Source: Actinomadura sp. NBRC 104425 (GTDB lineage: Bacteria > Actinomycetota > Actinomycetes > Streptosporangiales > Streptosporangiaceae). Taken from it: a stretch of 64,000 bases of DNA. A program made the translations under genes and the position numbers. Positions 15,797-23,733 of this stretch are shown one piece after another (positions within the stretch are counted from its first letter, which is position 1; each line of letters opens with the position of its first letter). Below the pieces are notes generated by a model. The model made no database searches, was not told the DNA's origin, and was given only the letters and a program-made list of their open reading frames with translations. The stretch is taken from the NCBI RefSeq assembly GCF_030269545.1, contig NZ_BSTN01000033.1, positions 1-64,000 of the forward strand. Reading direction: 5' to 3'.

Positions 15797-15817
15797 ACTG
15801 CAACCCAGACTGCAACC
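15797..15817 (+). repeat. Integrase arm-type site pair, right end
   Basis: ACTGCAACC occurs at 15797 and 15809, the same nonamer, orientation and 12-bp period as at 1644 and 1656 inside the left end. The pair lies between the int stop and the attR core. Confidence 0.6.
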
Positions 15818-15827
15818 CGGAAGGTCA

Positions 15828-15857
15828 AGGGCGTATGCCGATCACGGCATACGCCCT
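15828..15857 (+). terminator. Terminator of int
   Basis: A perfect 13-bp stem (AGGGCGTATGCCG/CGGCATACGCCCT) with a four-base loop starts 43 bp after the int stop and ends 10 bp before the attR core. It would insulate int from the flanking DNA. Confidence 0.75.
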
Positions 15858-15867
15858 GCTCGTTCGC

Positions 15868-15911
15868 GGTGGGTCGCGTGGGACTCGAACCCACAACCTA
15901 CGGATTAAAAG
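15868..15911 (-). repeat. attR core: tRNA-Lys(TTT) 3' half
   Basis: Identical to 1505-1548 over 44 bp. If this were the site of the target gene, the tRNA 5' half should follow on its right (minus-strand gene), but 15912 onwards cannot form the anticodon stem, D-arm or acceptor strand. The repeat is therefore a remnant, not an intact tRNA. Confidence 0.92.
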
Positions 15912-16302
15912 TCACCGCAGAACATGCTGGCCCGGTATTGGCGGTGTCACGTTGTGCCGTTCTGTGCACATCCAAGTGCATTTCAGGTTCGGGCTGTGCC
16001 GCTGCAGACCGTCCCGTACCGATGCCGCCGAGCGGACAACGAGCCAACTAGGCCATCGCCACCCGCCGGCCGCGTCCGCAGCGTTGCCCGTACGGTGGTG
16101 TCCCGCGAGCGGGAGGCGAAGCCCGTCAAGTCCGTGATCGGCGCGCTCTGATTCTCCCCGCACAGGTGGGTGGGTGGTTCGTCGGGGAGCTGCGGTGATG
16201 TGGTGGCGCCGTTGTCGTGAGTCGGCGGCGGTTCTTGCTGTGGTGTTTGGCGGGGTGTGGTTAGGCTGCTCGGGCGTCGGTCGCCATGTGAGTGGAGTGC
16301 CA
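15912..16302. other. Gene-free stretch right of attR
   Basis: No tRNA 5' half, no arm-type repeat like those inside the AICE, and no supported gene. An upstream extension of the CYTH frame (from 16174) lacks a ribosome-binding site near its start. The promoter of the CYTH gene probably lies here. Confidence 0.4.
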
Positions 16303-16878
16303 GTGTTGTCGGAGCATGTTCAGGAGATCGAGGTCAAGTACCGGGTGATCGAGGGGACGGCGCTCGAGGCGGCTCTGGCCGGACGGGGTGTGGTGCTGTC
16401 TGCTCCGGTGCGGCAGGACGACCAGGCCTACGCTCCCCGAGGTTGGAGCTATGGGGACAGCAAGATCGGTGTTCCCTTCGCCAGGCTGCGTACCCAGGAG
16501 GGGCGGTGCGGGCATCTGTTCACGGTGAAGAGGCCGGTGGCCAATGAGCAGGCGTGCGTCGAGCACGAGACGATGGTCCAGGACCGGGCGCAGATGCACG
16601 AAGCCTTGGTGGCGATGGGGTTTCGGCCGACGGTGAGGATCGTGAAGACCCGCCGGACGGCGCGCATGGACACTCGGGAGTTGGGTGAGGTGGCCGTGTG
16701 CGTCGACGAGGTCGAGCATCTCGGGCTGTTCCTGGAGCTGGAGGCTCTCGTCCGGGGCGGCTCGGCAGAAGGTGCGCAGCGGGCCCTTGACCGTGTGGCG
16801 CGGTCGCTGGGCGTCGGGCTGGAGCGTGTGTCGGATACCTATGACTCGCTGGTGCGGCAGACGCCGGCGACCGCGTGA
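16303..16878 (+). CDS. CYTH-domain protein (class IV adenylate cyclase/triphosphatase family)
   Basis: 191 residues from GTG 16303 (GGAG 5 nt upstream). The N-terminal EIEVKYR carries the ExExK metal-binding signature of CYTH enzymes, and the paired basic/acidic strands of the tunnel fold follow (FTVKRP, RIVKTRRTARM, VAVCVDEVEHLGLFLELE). CYTH proteins act on triphosphates (thiamine triphosphate, inorganic triphosphate, RNA 5' ends) or cyclise ATP (CyaB type); the HLGLFLELE stretch is typical of the CyaB branch. The gene converges on the EEP gene with a 24-bp gap, so it is opposite to the rest of the cassette. Confidence 0.8.
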   Translation: MLSEHVQEIEVKYRVIEGTALEAALAGRGVVLSAPVRQDDQAYAPRGWSYGDSKIGVPFARLRTQEGRCGHLFTVKRPVANEQACVEHETMVQDRAQMHEALVAMGFRPTVRIVKTRRTARMDTRELGEVAVCVDEVEHLGLFLELEALVRGGSAEGAQRALDRVARSLGVGLERVSDTYDSLVRQTPATA

Positions 16879-16902
16879 GTGCCACGTTTTCGTGGGCAAA
16901 GG

Positions 16903-17712
16903 TCAGAAGAGGGTGGCCTCGTCGTCGGTGGTCGGATCGCTGGTCTTCAGCAGGGCTGTTGCGTCGGCGCGTAGTGAGATGCTCACCGCGGCGTGGTCGG
17001 TGAGGCGGGGGCCGTGTGGGTTGCGGGTTTCGTGCAGGTAGGTGCTGGAGGCGAGCAGGTCGGCCAGCGTTTGGGACACGTGGAAGTAGTCGTAGCGGTA
17101 GCCGTCGCCGGTTCTGCCGATCCATGAGTGCGGTTGGTCTGCGGGACGGCAGTGTTCGTGGGCGTCGACCAGGCCGGATGCGCGGAGCGAGTCGAGCAGG
17201 GCGTACTCGAACGGCAGGAAGCCGGTGTGCGCGGGCCGGTGGTCGCGGCTGATGACGTTGTAGTCGCCGCCGAGCACCAGGCTGTCGCGGTGCTCGACCG
17301 GCAGGGCCTGGATTGCCTGCAGGAGGGTCGTGATGAACTGCTGTTTGCGGTCGGTCTTGGCGGCGGACCGGTCGCGGCTGGGCACGTACACCGAGGTGAC
17401 GCACAGCCGGGGCCGGGTGTCCAGGACCGCCGCGGCGACCCGGCCGGGGATGCTGACCTTCGCGAACGCCGCGGGCTCCTGCGGGATGGGGATTTTGGAG
17501 ACGAGTGCCGTGCCGCGGTCGCCGGGGGTCGGGGTGTGCACCAGCGCGTATCCGGCGCGGTGGAACCGGTCCAGCAGGCGGGTGGTGCCGCGTCCGCTGC
17601 TGGTCTCGGTCAGCAGGAACACCTGCTCGGGGCGGGTGGCCAGCCAGCTGAGAATCCGATCGGCGCGGCTTTCGGCCGCTGCGCCGATGTTGATGGTCAG
17701 CAGTGACAGCAC
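16903..17712 (-). CDS. Endonuclease/exonuclease/phosphatase (EEP) family enzyme
   Basis: 269 residues from GTG 17712 (GAAGGA upstream). It has the EEP hallmarks in order: LTINI at the N-terminus, the catalytic glutamate in LLTETS, VTSVYVPS, GGDYNV (the D-N pair), YDYFHVSQ and the terminal LTDHAAVSI histidine. EEP enzymes cleave phosphodiesters of DNA, RNA or nucleotide/lipid substrates with Mg2+. No signal peptide is seen, so it is cytoplasmic. It is last in a minus-strand run after the radical SAM and thymidylate-kinase genes (23 bp behind the latter), so nucleotide chemistry is a reasonable guess. Confidence 0.82.
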   Translation of the reverse strand: MLSLLTINIGAAAESRADRILSWLATRPEQVFLLTETSSGRGTTRLLDRFHRAGYALVHTPTPGDRGTALVSKIPIPQEPAAFAKVSIPGRVAAAVLDTRPRLCVTSVYVPSRDRSAAKTDRKQQFITTLLQAIQALPVEHRDSLVLGGDYNVISRDHRPAHTGFLPFEYALLDSLRASGLVDAHEHCRPADQPHSWIGRTGDGYRYDYFHVSQTLADLLASSTYLHETRNPHGPRLTDHAAVSISLRADATALLKTSDPTTDDEATLF

Positions 17713-17735
17713 GGCTTGTGTTTCCTTCGGGTCGT

Positions 17736-18338
17736 CTATGTCGGCAGGTGATCGAGGTGGTCGCAGATGGTGTCTGCGACCCGGCCCGGGGGTGACGTGC
17801 CGCAGTCGAGGCGTTGCTGGTGCCAGCCCCGCGCGGCCAGGAACTCGTAGGCCTCCGCATACAACTGGATGGCTCGGGTCGGCGTCCCTTCCTGTTCCAG
17901 ACGGGACAGGCGGTCACGCTCATTCAACCGGGCCTGCAAGAGGTCTGCGGGTGCTTGCAGGTAGAACGTCGCGGTCGGGGCGGGCAGGTCGGCGTTGTAC
18001 AGCCAGATCTCATCCAGGGTGAGCCCGTCCAGGCGCTGCAGGACCAGTGACGAGGGCACGTACCGGTCGCTGATCACCAGTCGGCCTTGGGCGACGGCGG
18101 GAAGGATCTCGTGTTCGACGTGGGCGCGCCGGTCGGCGGCGACCGCCAGGGCCAGTGCCCGGCCGCGAAGCCGGGCCTCGGCCGAGCGGATCAGGCGGCC
18201 GAGGGGAGTGTTGGACGGCTCCGCAGTGACGTGGACGTCCCGCCCGGCCGCCGACAGCCGTGCTGCGAGGGCGGCGGCGGTGGTGGTCTTGCCGACTCCG
18301 TCGGGCCCCTCGATCGCGATGAATACTCCGGTGCGCAT
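17736..18338 (-). CDS. Thymidylate kinase-like nucleotide kinase
   Basis: 200 residues. The P-loop GPDGVGKTT (residues 11-19), the DRY motif in ISDRYVPSSLVLQ and the lid region (LLQARLNERDRLSRLEQEGTP) fit dTMP kinase. Its ATG shares one base with the TGA of the radical SAM gene (TGATG), indicating tight co-expression. A housekeeping tmk would not normally be in such an operon, so a specialised nucleotide kinase is likely. Substrate specificity cannot be read from the sequence. Confidence 0.85.
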   Translation of the reverse strand: MRTGVFIAIEGPDGVGKTTTAAALAARLSAAGRDVHVTAEPSNTPLGRLIRSAEARLRGRALALAVAADRRAHVEHEILPAVAQGRLVISDRYVPSSLVLQRLDGLTLDEIWLYNADLPAPTATFYLQAPADLLQARLNERDRLSRLEQEGTPTRAIQLYAEAYEFLAARGWHQQRLDCGTSPPGRVADTICDHLDHLPT

Positions 18339-19438
18339 CAGTGGCGTCGGCCGATCTGCAGCAGCGGCCGGTGTTCGACCCGGGGGCACTGCTCGGTGTC
18401 GACCTCCCCGACCTGTCGTCCCTGAGCAATGACCGCAGCCGGGCAGCCTTTGCCGCAAGCCGCGTTCAGGTCGCATGCCGTGCATGTGGCGTTCGCCCCC
18501 GGCCGCAGTACGCGGTCCACGTCGAAGCGGTCCAGCGCCGCGGCGACGTCTGAGTGCAGGATGTTGCCGACCAGGAACGCGGTGTCGGGGACGTTGGACT
18601 GCGGGGTGCGGGCGGCGAACACCAGGTACGGGCAGACAGCGGTGGCGCCGTCGGCGAAGACGTAGATGAGCTTTCCGGCGTCGCAGCCGGAGAGGGGCTT
18701 GTCGTCGTTGGGGAAGCGGATGTGGACGACTTCGATGCCGCGGTCGCGGAACTGCTCGGTCACCTGGCGGATGGTGTTCATGGTCGCGGTGTCGGCGGCG
18801 AGACGGGACTGGCTTTTGACACCGCGGCCAAAAGAGCTGAGCGGGTTCATCAGGACGTACTTTGCGCCGACCTCGACGGCGAACTCGCACAGCTCGGCGA
18901 ACTCGGCCGGCTCCGTCAACGCGTTCGGGGTGGACAGGAGTCCCTGCAACAACCCGGCCCGAGCGAACTTGCGGATCGTGGCGACCGTCACCTCGAACGA
19001 GGAGGTGTCTCCCCGGAAACGGCCGTGGCTGGTACGGCGGAAGCCGTCCAGGCTCACGTTGATGTGGACGCCACCGAGCTCGGCGAGTTCGGCGATCTGC
19101 TGGTCGCTGGTCTGGGTGGCGTTGGTGCACAGCCCGACCGGCAGGCCCTCTCCGGTGAGCATGCGGACGATCTCCATCAGCTCGGGGTGCACGAACGGCT
19201 CCCCACCCGTCAGCGTGATGCGCTCCACCCGGGCCTGCCGGAGGCGCGGCAGCACGGTGTGGGCCAGGTCGTCGTAGGACAGGTCCCGGCCCTCGCGGGT
19301 CGAGGAGACGAAGCAGTGCGCGCAGTGCAGGTTGCAGCGTTCGGTGATCTGCACCAGGGCCTTGCGCCGGTCACCGGCTACGGAGGTCCGAAAGAAGCAG
19401 GAGGCGGCGTTGGTGTCGACGATCAAGGAGCGCTTCAT
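18338..19438 (-). CDS. Radical SAM protein with SPASM-like C-terminus
   Basis: 366 residues from ATG 19438 (AGGGGGAT upstream). The radical SAM cluster motif is CNLHCAHC (Cys35, 39, 42), followed by TGGEPF for AdoMet and INVSLDG. The C-terminus has extra cysteines (CTACDLNAACGKGCPA, then ECPR-like), the auxiliary cluster pattern of SPASM/twitch proteins. Those usually modify peptides or act on other large substrates. I found no RiPP precursor next to it; the nearest upstream genes encode 73- and 97-residue proteins that could be partners. It lacks viperin hallmarks despite the adjacent nucleotide kinase. Confidence 0.85.
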   Translation of the reverse strand: MKRSLIVDTNAASCFFRTSVAGDRRKALVQITERCNLHCAHCFVSSTREGRDLSYDDLAHTVLPRLRQARVERITLTGGEPFVHPELMEIVRMLTGEGLPVGLCTNATQTSDQQIAELAELGGVHINVSLDGFRRTSHGRFRGDTSSFEVTVATIRKFARAGLLQGLLSTPNALTEPAEFAELCEFAVEVGAKYVLMNPLSSFGRGVKSQSRLAADTATMNTIRQVTEQFRDRGIEVVHIRFPNDDKPLSGCDAGKLIYVFADGATAVCPYLVFAARTPQSNVPDTAFLVGNILHSDVAAALDRFDVDRVLRPGANATCTACDLNAACGKGCPAAVIAQGRQVGEVDTEQCPRVEHRPLLQIGRRH

Positions 19439-19685
19439 CTGTGATCCCCCTGATGAAAGGCGGGTACGGGGTCTGGCTTGTGGGGCGGGGTAGTCCTGCG
19501 AGGGCGGGGCGACCGGGCCGCGCTTCCGGCCGCCCCGCCGTCTGGTGCCGCGCCCGTGGAGCCTGCTGCCGGCCTCCAGCGGGTGCGGCCGTAGGGGTTG
19601 GCGGCGGCGCGGAGGGAAGGGGCCGCGCCGCCGCCACCGCGGCCCCGGTCCGGCGCCGTGGTCCTGGTCGCCGGGGCCGCGGGGG

Positions 19686-19907
19686 CTATCTCAGAAGCCG
19701 CTCGGCGACGGTGCGGGCCGCGTTCTCCTCGGTGGCCTGGGTGTGCGGCTGCCACATCGTCCGCTGGACGCCGTCAGACAGGCGCCGGGCTGCCCACCAT
19801 CCGCTGCCATCCGGGCGCAGCTCGGCCAGCTCTTGGACGGTCGGGTGGTCGCTGGCACGGATGACGTATGCGCCGTCACACGTGCGCCATAGGTACAGAT
19901 CGGTCAC
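19686..19907 (-). CDS. Small hypothetical protein (73 residues)
   Basis: It starts with GTG 19907 behind GAAGGGA; a longer frame to 20078 lacks such a site. The sequence is compact alpha/beta with several tryptophans (YLWRTCDGAYVIRA, LRPDGSGWWAARRL). The block LRPDG..W.AR.L recurs in the 73-residue product at 21321-21542. It lies upstream of the radical SAM gene on the same strand, about 250 bp away. Function unknown. Confidence 0.55.
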   Translation of the reverse strand: MTDLYLWRTCDGAYVIRASDHPTVQELAELRPDGSGWWAARRLSDGVQRTMWQPHTQATEENAARTVAERLLR

Positions 19908-20074
19908 GGTGTCCCTTCGGATGCCCTCAGCTCTGTTGGTGTGAGATCGCACGGATCGGCTCGGGGCCTTCTGGTATCCCGAGCGGGGGCGTGTGGCGGG
20001 TGCGGGCAGTACGTCCAGGAGGGCCGAGCATGACCGTGTGCTGGTTCGGTGCGGGGCCATCGCACCGGGCCCGG

Positions 20075-20368
20075 TCACCGCGCTGCCTCCCTGGCGCGTT
20101 CGGCACGCCGGGCGAGGTGTCCGAGGACGTGCAGGACCGCGTCGTCCAGGTGCACGCCGTCGGCCTCGGAGATCGGCTCATCCGCCTCGGTGAAGACCCA
20201 CAGGCGGCCGTCGTCCTCCGGCCGCGGTCGACAGGTGATCGTCAGCGAGACTCCCGTCGCGTCCGCGACGTGCAGCATGTGGTCGACTGTCAGACCGCGC
20301 ATGGCCAACTTCTGGCCGAGCGCCGCCAGCGGGTTGTACGAGTCGGGGACGTCTGTTCGATCGTCCAT
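20075..20368 (-). CDS. Small protein, family B copy 1
   Basis: 97 residues from ATG 20368 with GAAAGGGA upstream. It is paralogous to the product at 48731-49057: both begin MDDRT and share PLAAL, an L..R.L..D stretch, T(I/V)xCRPRxxDG, WVFT and a C-terminal AD.V..DA...V block ending in arginine/glutamate. It is probably a small alpha/beta protein. Its conservation beside an XRE regulator and a family A protein at both loci suggests a functional set, but the role is unknown. Confidence 0.6.
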   Translation of the reverse strand: MDDRTDVPDSYNPLAALGQKLAMRGLTVDHMLHVADATGVSLTITCRPRPEDDGRLWVFTEADEPISEADGVHLDDAVLHVLGHLARRAERAREAAR

Positions 20369-21030
20369 GGTCGGGTCCCTTTCGTTCGACAGGGCCCAGG
20401 GATCTCAGCGACCCGGGGCTGTCTTGTTGTGTGGAGTGGCGCCGAAGCGCTGAGGGAAGGCCGCACGGCCCGGCCGAGCAGTCCCCTTGTGAGGGCCGGG
20501 CCGTGCGGCTGCGGGCGGCGAGGAGTGCGGAGCCGCCCGCGAGGAGCCGCGCGCGCCGGGGAAGCGCTGCGCGCGGTGAGGAATGCGGGGTGTCGCCCGG
20601 TGGATGGGGCGCACGGCTTCCGTCTTGCGGCTCTGGGGCACCCAGTGGCCGGGCGGTCGTGCGAGATCATCCGGGCCCGCGGCCGACGCCGGGGGCGTAG
20701 GCGTCGGCCGCGAGACCATCCCCCTTGCGGAGCCTGTGGCCAGGCCGGGGAGGCTGACCGCGGTGGGGGCGGGGGCGGTGACACGGCCCATGGGCCTGGC
20801 CGTGTCACCGCCAGGCTGCAACCACCGGTGGGGCCGTCGAAGCGGAGCGTCCTGCCTTCTCGGAGCTGCAGCGGTCATAGGGCGGCTTCCGTCCGGGCGG
20901 CCTCTGAAAGGTACGGCGTCGCTCGGCTGATTGCCTGCCGGGCAGTACGAGAGCTGCCCGAGCTGGTCGTCACGGTGCACGGACGTGGCGCGTTCGTCGT
21001 GCCCGTCGGCGACCAGTAGGTGCCCGATCA
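20369..21030. other. Stretch with only a gene remnant
   Basis: Apart from the GntR-like fragment at 20866-21019, long frames here are GC-rich shadows without start signals or domains. No RNA gene or repeat was seen. Confidence 0.35.
20866..21019 (+). pseudogene. Fragment of a GntR-family regulator
   Basis: The translation ASERYGVARLIACRAV, then RELPELVVTVHGRGAFVV, matches the second half of a GntR winged helix (consensus AxRYGVARxTxRRAV, then RELxxxGLVVTVxGRGTFV), with a small deletion between the recognition helix and the wing. It then stops at 21019. There is no ligand-binding domain and no plausible start. It is opposite to its neighbours, so it is probably a relic. Confidence 0.5.
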
Positions 21031-21324
21031 TTACCATTGCCGCCCCTGCTGGTGGTTGGCCGAGGGGTGCGCCTGGTAGGGGACGGGCGGGTGCGGCTGA
21101 CGGGCGCGCCTGATCTGCTCGGCGAGTTGCTCGGGGGTCGCGGCCGTGAGCATCGGGCCGCGGCGGTCGAACGCGAACCAGTTCCCGGTGTACTCGCCGT
21201 ATCCGGCCACGATGCCGGGGAAGTGCTGCTCAAGCCCTCGTTCGATCCGAGCGCGAGTCGCTTCCCACGCGCGGACCTCCTCGGCGGACGGCCCGGCGCG
21301 GTGGGAGGGGGCGGGATTGTTCAT
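21031..21324 (-). CDS. Small protein, family A copy 1
   Basis: 97 residues from ATG 21324, which overlaps the stop of the upstream gene (ATGA). It contains FPGIVAGYGEYTGNWFAFDRR and ATPEQLAEQI, the same core as the protein at 49054-49494 (FPGVPTWFGEYTGQWFALLRR, DTPENLARRL). Such tryptophan-containing small alpha/beta proteins are common beside XRE regulators in actinomycetes; the function is unknown. The C-terminus is proline/glutamine-rich and probably disordered. Confidence 0.6.
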   Translation of the reverse strand: MNNPAPSHRAGPSAEEVRAWEATRARIERGLEQHFPGIVAGYGEYTGNWFAFDRRGPMLTAATPEQLAEQIRRARQPHPPVPYQAHPSANHQQGRQW

Positions 21325-21542
21325 CGGTCCACTCCGTGGAGCTTTCTGGCCAGGGTGGAGATGGTCGGGGCACGCAGCTCCAGGGGTTCGGTGCCGTCCT
21401 CGGCGTGCAACTGCCGTGCGATCCAGTCTCCGTGCCTGCCGTCTGGCCGCATCTCGCGCCAGATCTCCCACTCGCCTCCGAACTCGGCGGCCAGGACCTC
21501 GGCTGCTGAGGGACCGTGCGCTGTGTCCACTGCGATGACCAT
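21321..21542 (-). CDS. Small hypothetical protein (73 residues)
   Basis: It starts at ATG 21542 behind CAGGGAG at 6 nt; an upstream start at 21590 is possible. Residues EWEIWREMRPDGRHGDWIARQL resemble the LRPDG...W.AR.L block of the protein at 19686. It is coupled to the next gene by an ATGA overlap and lies about 120 bp after the XRE regulator gene on the same strand, so it is probably part of its operon. Function unknown. Confidence 0.55.
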   Translation of the reverse strand: MVIAVDTAHGPSAAEVLAAEFGGEWEIWREMRPDGRHGDWIARQLHAEDGTEPLELRAPTISTLARKLHGVDR

Positions 21543-21660
21543 CTCTGGCTCCCTGCCCTGATGGGATGCCAAGACGGTACGCAGCGTCATGGGGTCATAA
21601 CAGAGACGGGGCGCGGTAGTTTCACCGCACCCCGCCGGGAACTGCTATGGAACGTGGTAC

Positions 21661-22887
21661 CTACGGCTCGACCCCCATGAAGTCTGCGAGATCCAACATC
21701 TCCTCAGAGGGCATCCGCGGCCGTGACTGAAGGATCTCGCGCATGATGTCCCGCCCGTACTGCTGGTACCGCAGCCAGCTGGGATGGTCGGCGCGGATCT
21801 TCTTCATGGTTTCGGTGGCCTTCTCCGCGTCGCCCGTGCGCAGCTGTGCCTTGGCCCGGTCGAGCCTGTGCCTGTCCCAGGTGCTGGCGTGCACCTTTCC
21901 GACGCCTTGGGGGAGGTTGCGTGAGATCTCTAGGGTTCGGTCCGGCTTGTCGTCCAGCAGTTCGACCTCTGCACGATGAAGCTCGGTGGTGAGTGGCCCG
22001 AAGGAGATGTGTCCGGCGAGGTCCTCGTGCTGGCGGCCGAGCCGAGCCCCGGCGGTCGACGCGGTCAGGGCGTACTCGCGGGCTTCCTCGGGTTTGTTGT
22101 TGCGGGAAGCGGCGCCCGCGGCCCGCAGCAGCAGGTAGCCCCAACCGGCCAGTTCGTCCGGGGTGGCCGTGGACATCTTCGGTTCGATCTGGTCGGCGGT
22201 GTCCACGCACAGCCGTTCCACTTCGTCGAGTCGTCCCTGCCGCAGCATGGCCCATGCCTGACTGCTCACGGCTGCGGCGGCCAGGCCCATGTCGCCGATC
22301 TCCAGCGCGTCGCGCAGGCTGCCGTGCAGAGCGATGAGCGCCAGGTCGTGGGCGCGAATCTGGATGAGGTATCGGCCGGCGAGTCCGGTGATGTCGGCGC
22401 GCAGGCGAAGCGCCTCGCGGTGGTCGTCGCCGGTGTCGTAGGCGTCGACGTGATGGTGTGCGGACTTCACGAGGCCAGGCATCATCGCCGCGAGGTCGTC
22501 GTACCGGTCGTCGTGGTAGGCGGCGGCGATCGAGGCGACGGCGCGCTTCAAGCGGTGGAGGTCGGGCTGGTCGCCGTCGGCGGTGCCGTACAGCGGGCGG
22601 CCGGACAGGCCGATCGGCGGGTTGATCGCCGATCGCATGTCGGCCAGGACGATGTCGTCTGCGCGTGCCTCGGAGGGCTCGGGGGAGGAGGGCGTCACGA
22701 ACCAGACGGTCTTGACGCCGAGCGCGCGGGCGAGCTGGTGGTAGGTCTCCATGCGGCCGGTGCCGCCCTGTTCGATTTTGCGGATCACCGCGACGCTGAG
22801 ACCTGATCTTTCCGCCAGCTCTTCCTGGGTCATTCCGCGACGGGTGCGGAGGCTCCGCACCCGCTCGGAGATGCTAGCGTCTTTCAT
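21661..22887 (-). CDS. XRE-family regulator with TPR-like C-terminus
   Basis: 408 residues from ATG 22887 (GGAAAGAGG upstream); a further in-frame ATG at 22914 is less well placed. The N-terminal helix-turn-helix (residues about 5-62: SISERVRSLRTRRGMTQEELAERSGLSVAVIRKIEQG) is followed by about 330 helical residues with degenerate TPR pairs (AVASIAAAYH, ALIALHGSLRDALEIG, EEAREYALTASTAGARLG). This is the layout of actinomycete regulators of the WhiJ/TPR type that sense peptides or partner proteins. It probably controls the small downstream genes and perhaps the radical SAM cassette. Confidence 0.85.
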   Translation of the reverse strand: MKDASISERVRSLRTRRGMTQEELAERSGLSVAVIRKIEQGGTGRMETYHQLARALGVKTVWFVTPSSPEPSEARADDIVLADMRSAINPPIGLSGRPLYGTADGDQPDLHRLKRAVASIAAAYHDDRYDDLAAMMPGLVKSAHHHVDAYDTGDDHREALRLRADITGLAGRYLIQIRAHDLALIALHGSLRDALEIGDMGLAAAAVSSQAWAMLRQGRLDEVERLCVDTADQIEPKMSTATPDELAGWGYLLLRAAGAASRNNKPEEAREYALTASTAGARLGRQHEDLAGHISFGPLTTELHRAEVELLDDKPDRTLEISRNLPQGVGKVHASTWDRHRLDRAKAQLRTGDAEKATETMKKIRADHPSWLRYQQYGRDIMREILQSRPRMPSEEMLDLADFMGVEP

Positions 22888-23733
22888 AGGCCTTGCCTCT
22901 TTCCTGAAATGCATCGACCACTATCAGGCTAAGGGGCAGGGCCTCAGCTCGTCATGAGCCCGGCAAGGAACATCCTGTGCACACCCAAAAATGTTGGTGG
23001 GCGGGATGCTGTGCGTCGTGGGTGCTACAAGTAGTTGACGATCTTGCAGGACGCGGGGCCGTCTGTGAGCCAGCGCCTACGCGCATTTCACCTTCCTGTG
23101 CCGCTACGCCTTCACCCGTATCGGTCCCGGCACCTGGGTTATGTACTCCATAACGGATACGAGGGACGATGCTTCTGGCCGCTCGGTTCGTCCGACAGCT
23201 GCCGGATTGAAGCTGACCAGCGCCGTCCGAAGCGGCAGGGGCACCCCGGCGACCCCGGTCAATTGCGTGTTGGCCGTGGACGACTCGATCGCCTACCTGG
23301 CGTCCTGCCGCGTCGCCGAAGGGGTCTCCCTCGGAGGCCAGCGCCATCGGCCACGGCCCCCGCGACGGCCAACCTCGCCAACCGCGTCACCGCGGGCACT
23401 CCGCACGAGCAGATGATCAAGGGGCTGATCGCCGACAGACACGACAGCCACATGGTCTTCACGTGGTGACGGCTGCTTCAGGGCGGTGAGCGCAACAGCC
23501 TTGCAGCTCGCCACTCAGTAGCAGTGGTTATGCATATGCAAAACCAGGATGCAAGTGCAGTCGGCGCTTGTGGGGTGCTTGGACATCACAGCTGCGGCCA
23601 GGGGGTCGTGCGTGCGGTGGTACAGGCCGTTGTCAGTCGGTACGCGCCGGACGAAGATTCACGGCGTCGGTGACAAGACCTGGACGTGCGCACAATCGGC
23701 CCTTGGCTGCGGGGATATCTGGAGCCCAGCCTG
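22888..23733. other. Intergenic region with inverted repeats, no supported gene
   Basis: Two palindromic sites stand out: GTTATG-TACTC-CATAAC at 23138-23154 and TGCATATGCA at 23531-23540 in a locally AT-rich patch; either could be an operator. Frames at 23035-23469 and 23141-23416 (+) lack good starts and domains. The upstream control region of the XRE gene lies in the left part. Confidence 0.4.

Larger units (their letters stand above)
1505..15911. mobile_element. AICE (pSAM2-type integrative and conjugative element)
   Basis: The segment is bounded by perfect 44-bp direct repeats made of a tRNA-Lys 3' half and carries the AICE gene set in a typical order: Nudix (Pif-like) and GntR (KorSA-like) regulator, spread and accessory genes, FtsK/TraB translocase, prim-pol and helicase for replication, xis, and tyrosine integrase next to the right repeat. 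Paired 9-bp integrase arm-type repeats lie just inside both ends. At about 14.4 kb it is within the AICE size range. Transfer would use double-stranded DNA and a single hexameric pump, as known for Streptomyces elements. Oddities are the frameshift near the start of int and the absence of a tRNA 5' half at either end. Confidence 0.9.

Noticed and set aside
15868..15911. A tRNA-Lys gene
   Set aside because: Only the 3' half from the anticodon loop on is present at either copy; no D-arm or acceptor 5' strand is found next to them.
17736..18338. Housekeeping thymidylate kinase
   Set aside because: It is embedded in a radical SAM operon within accessory DNA, so a specialised kinase is more likely; a second tmk elsewhere would settle it.
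18338..19438. Prokaryotic viperin, because a nucleotide kinase is adjacent
   Set aside because: The C-terminal extra cysteines are SPASM-like and the viperin-specific sequence around the CxxxCxxC motif is not seen.
19868..21019. 383-codon plus-strand frame
   Set aside because: It is antisense to two better supported small genes; only its last 50 codons resemble a protein (GntR fragment).
23035..23469. Plus-strand frames in the region left of the Tad cluster, one vaguely like DUF397
   Set aside because: No ribosome-binding site, poor codon bias and no consistent match to the family pattern.
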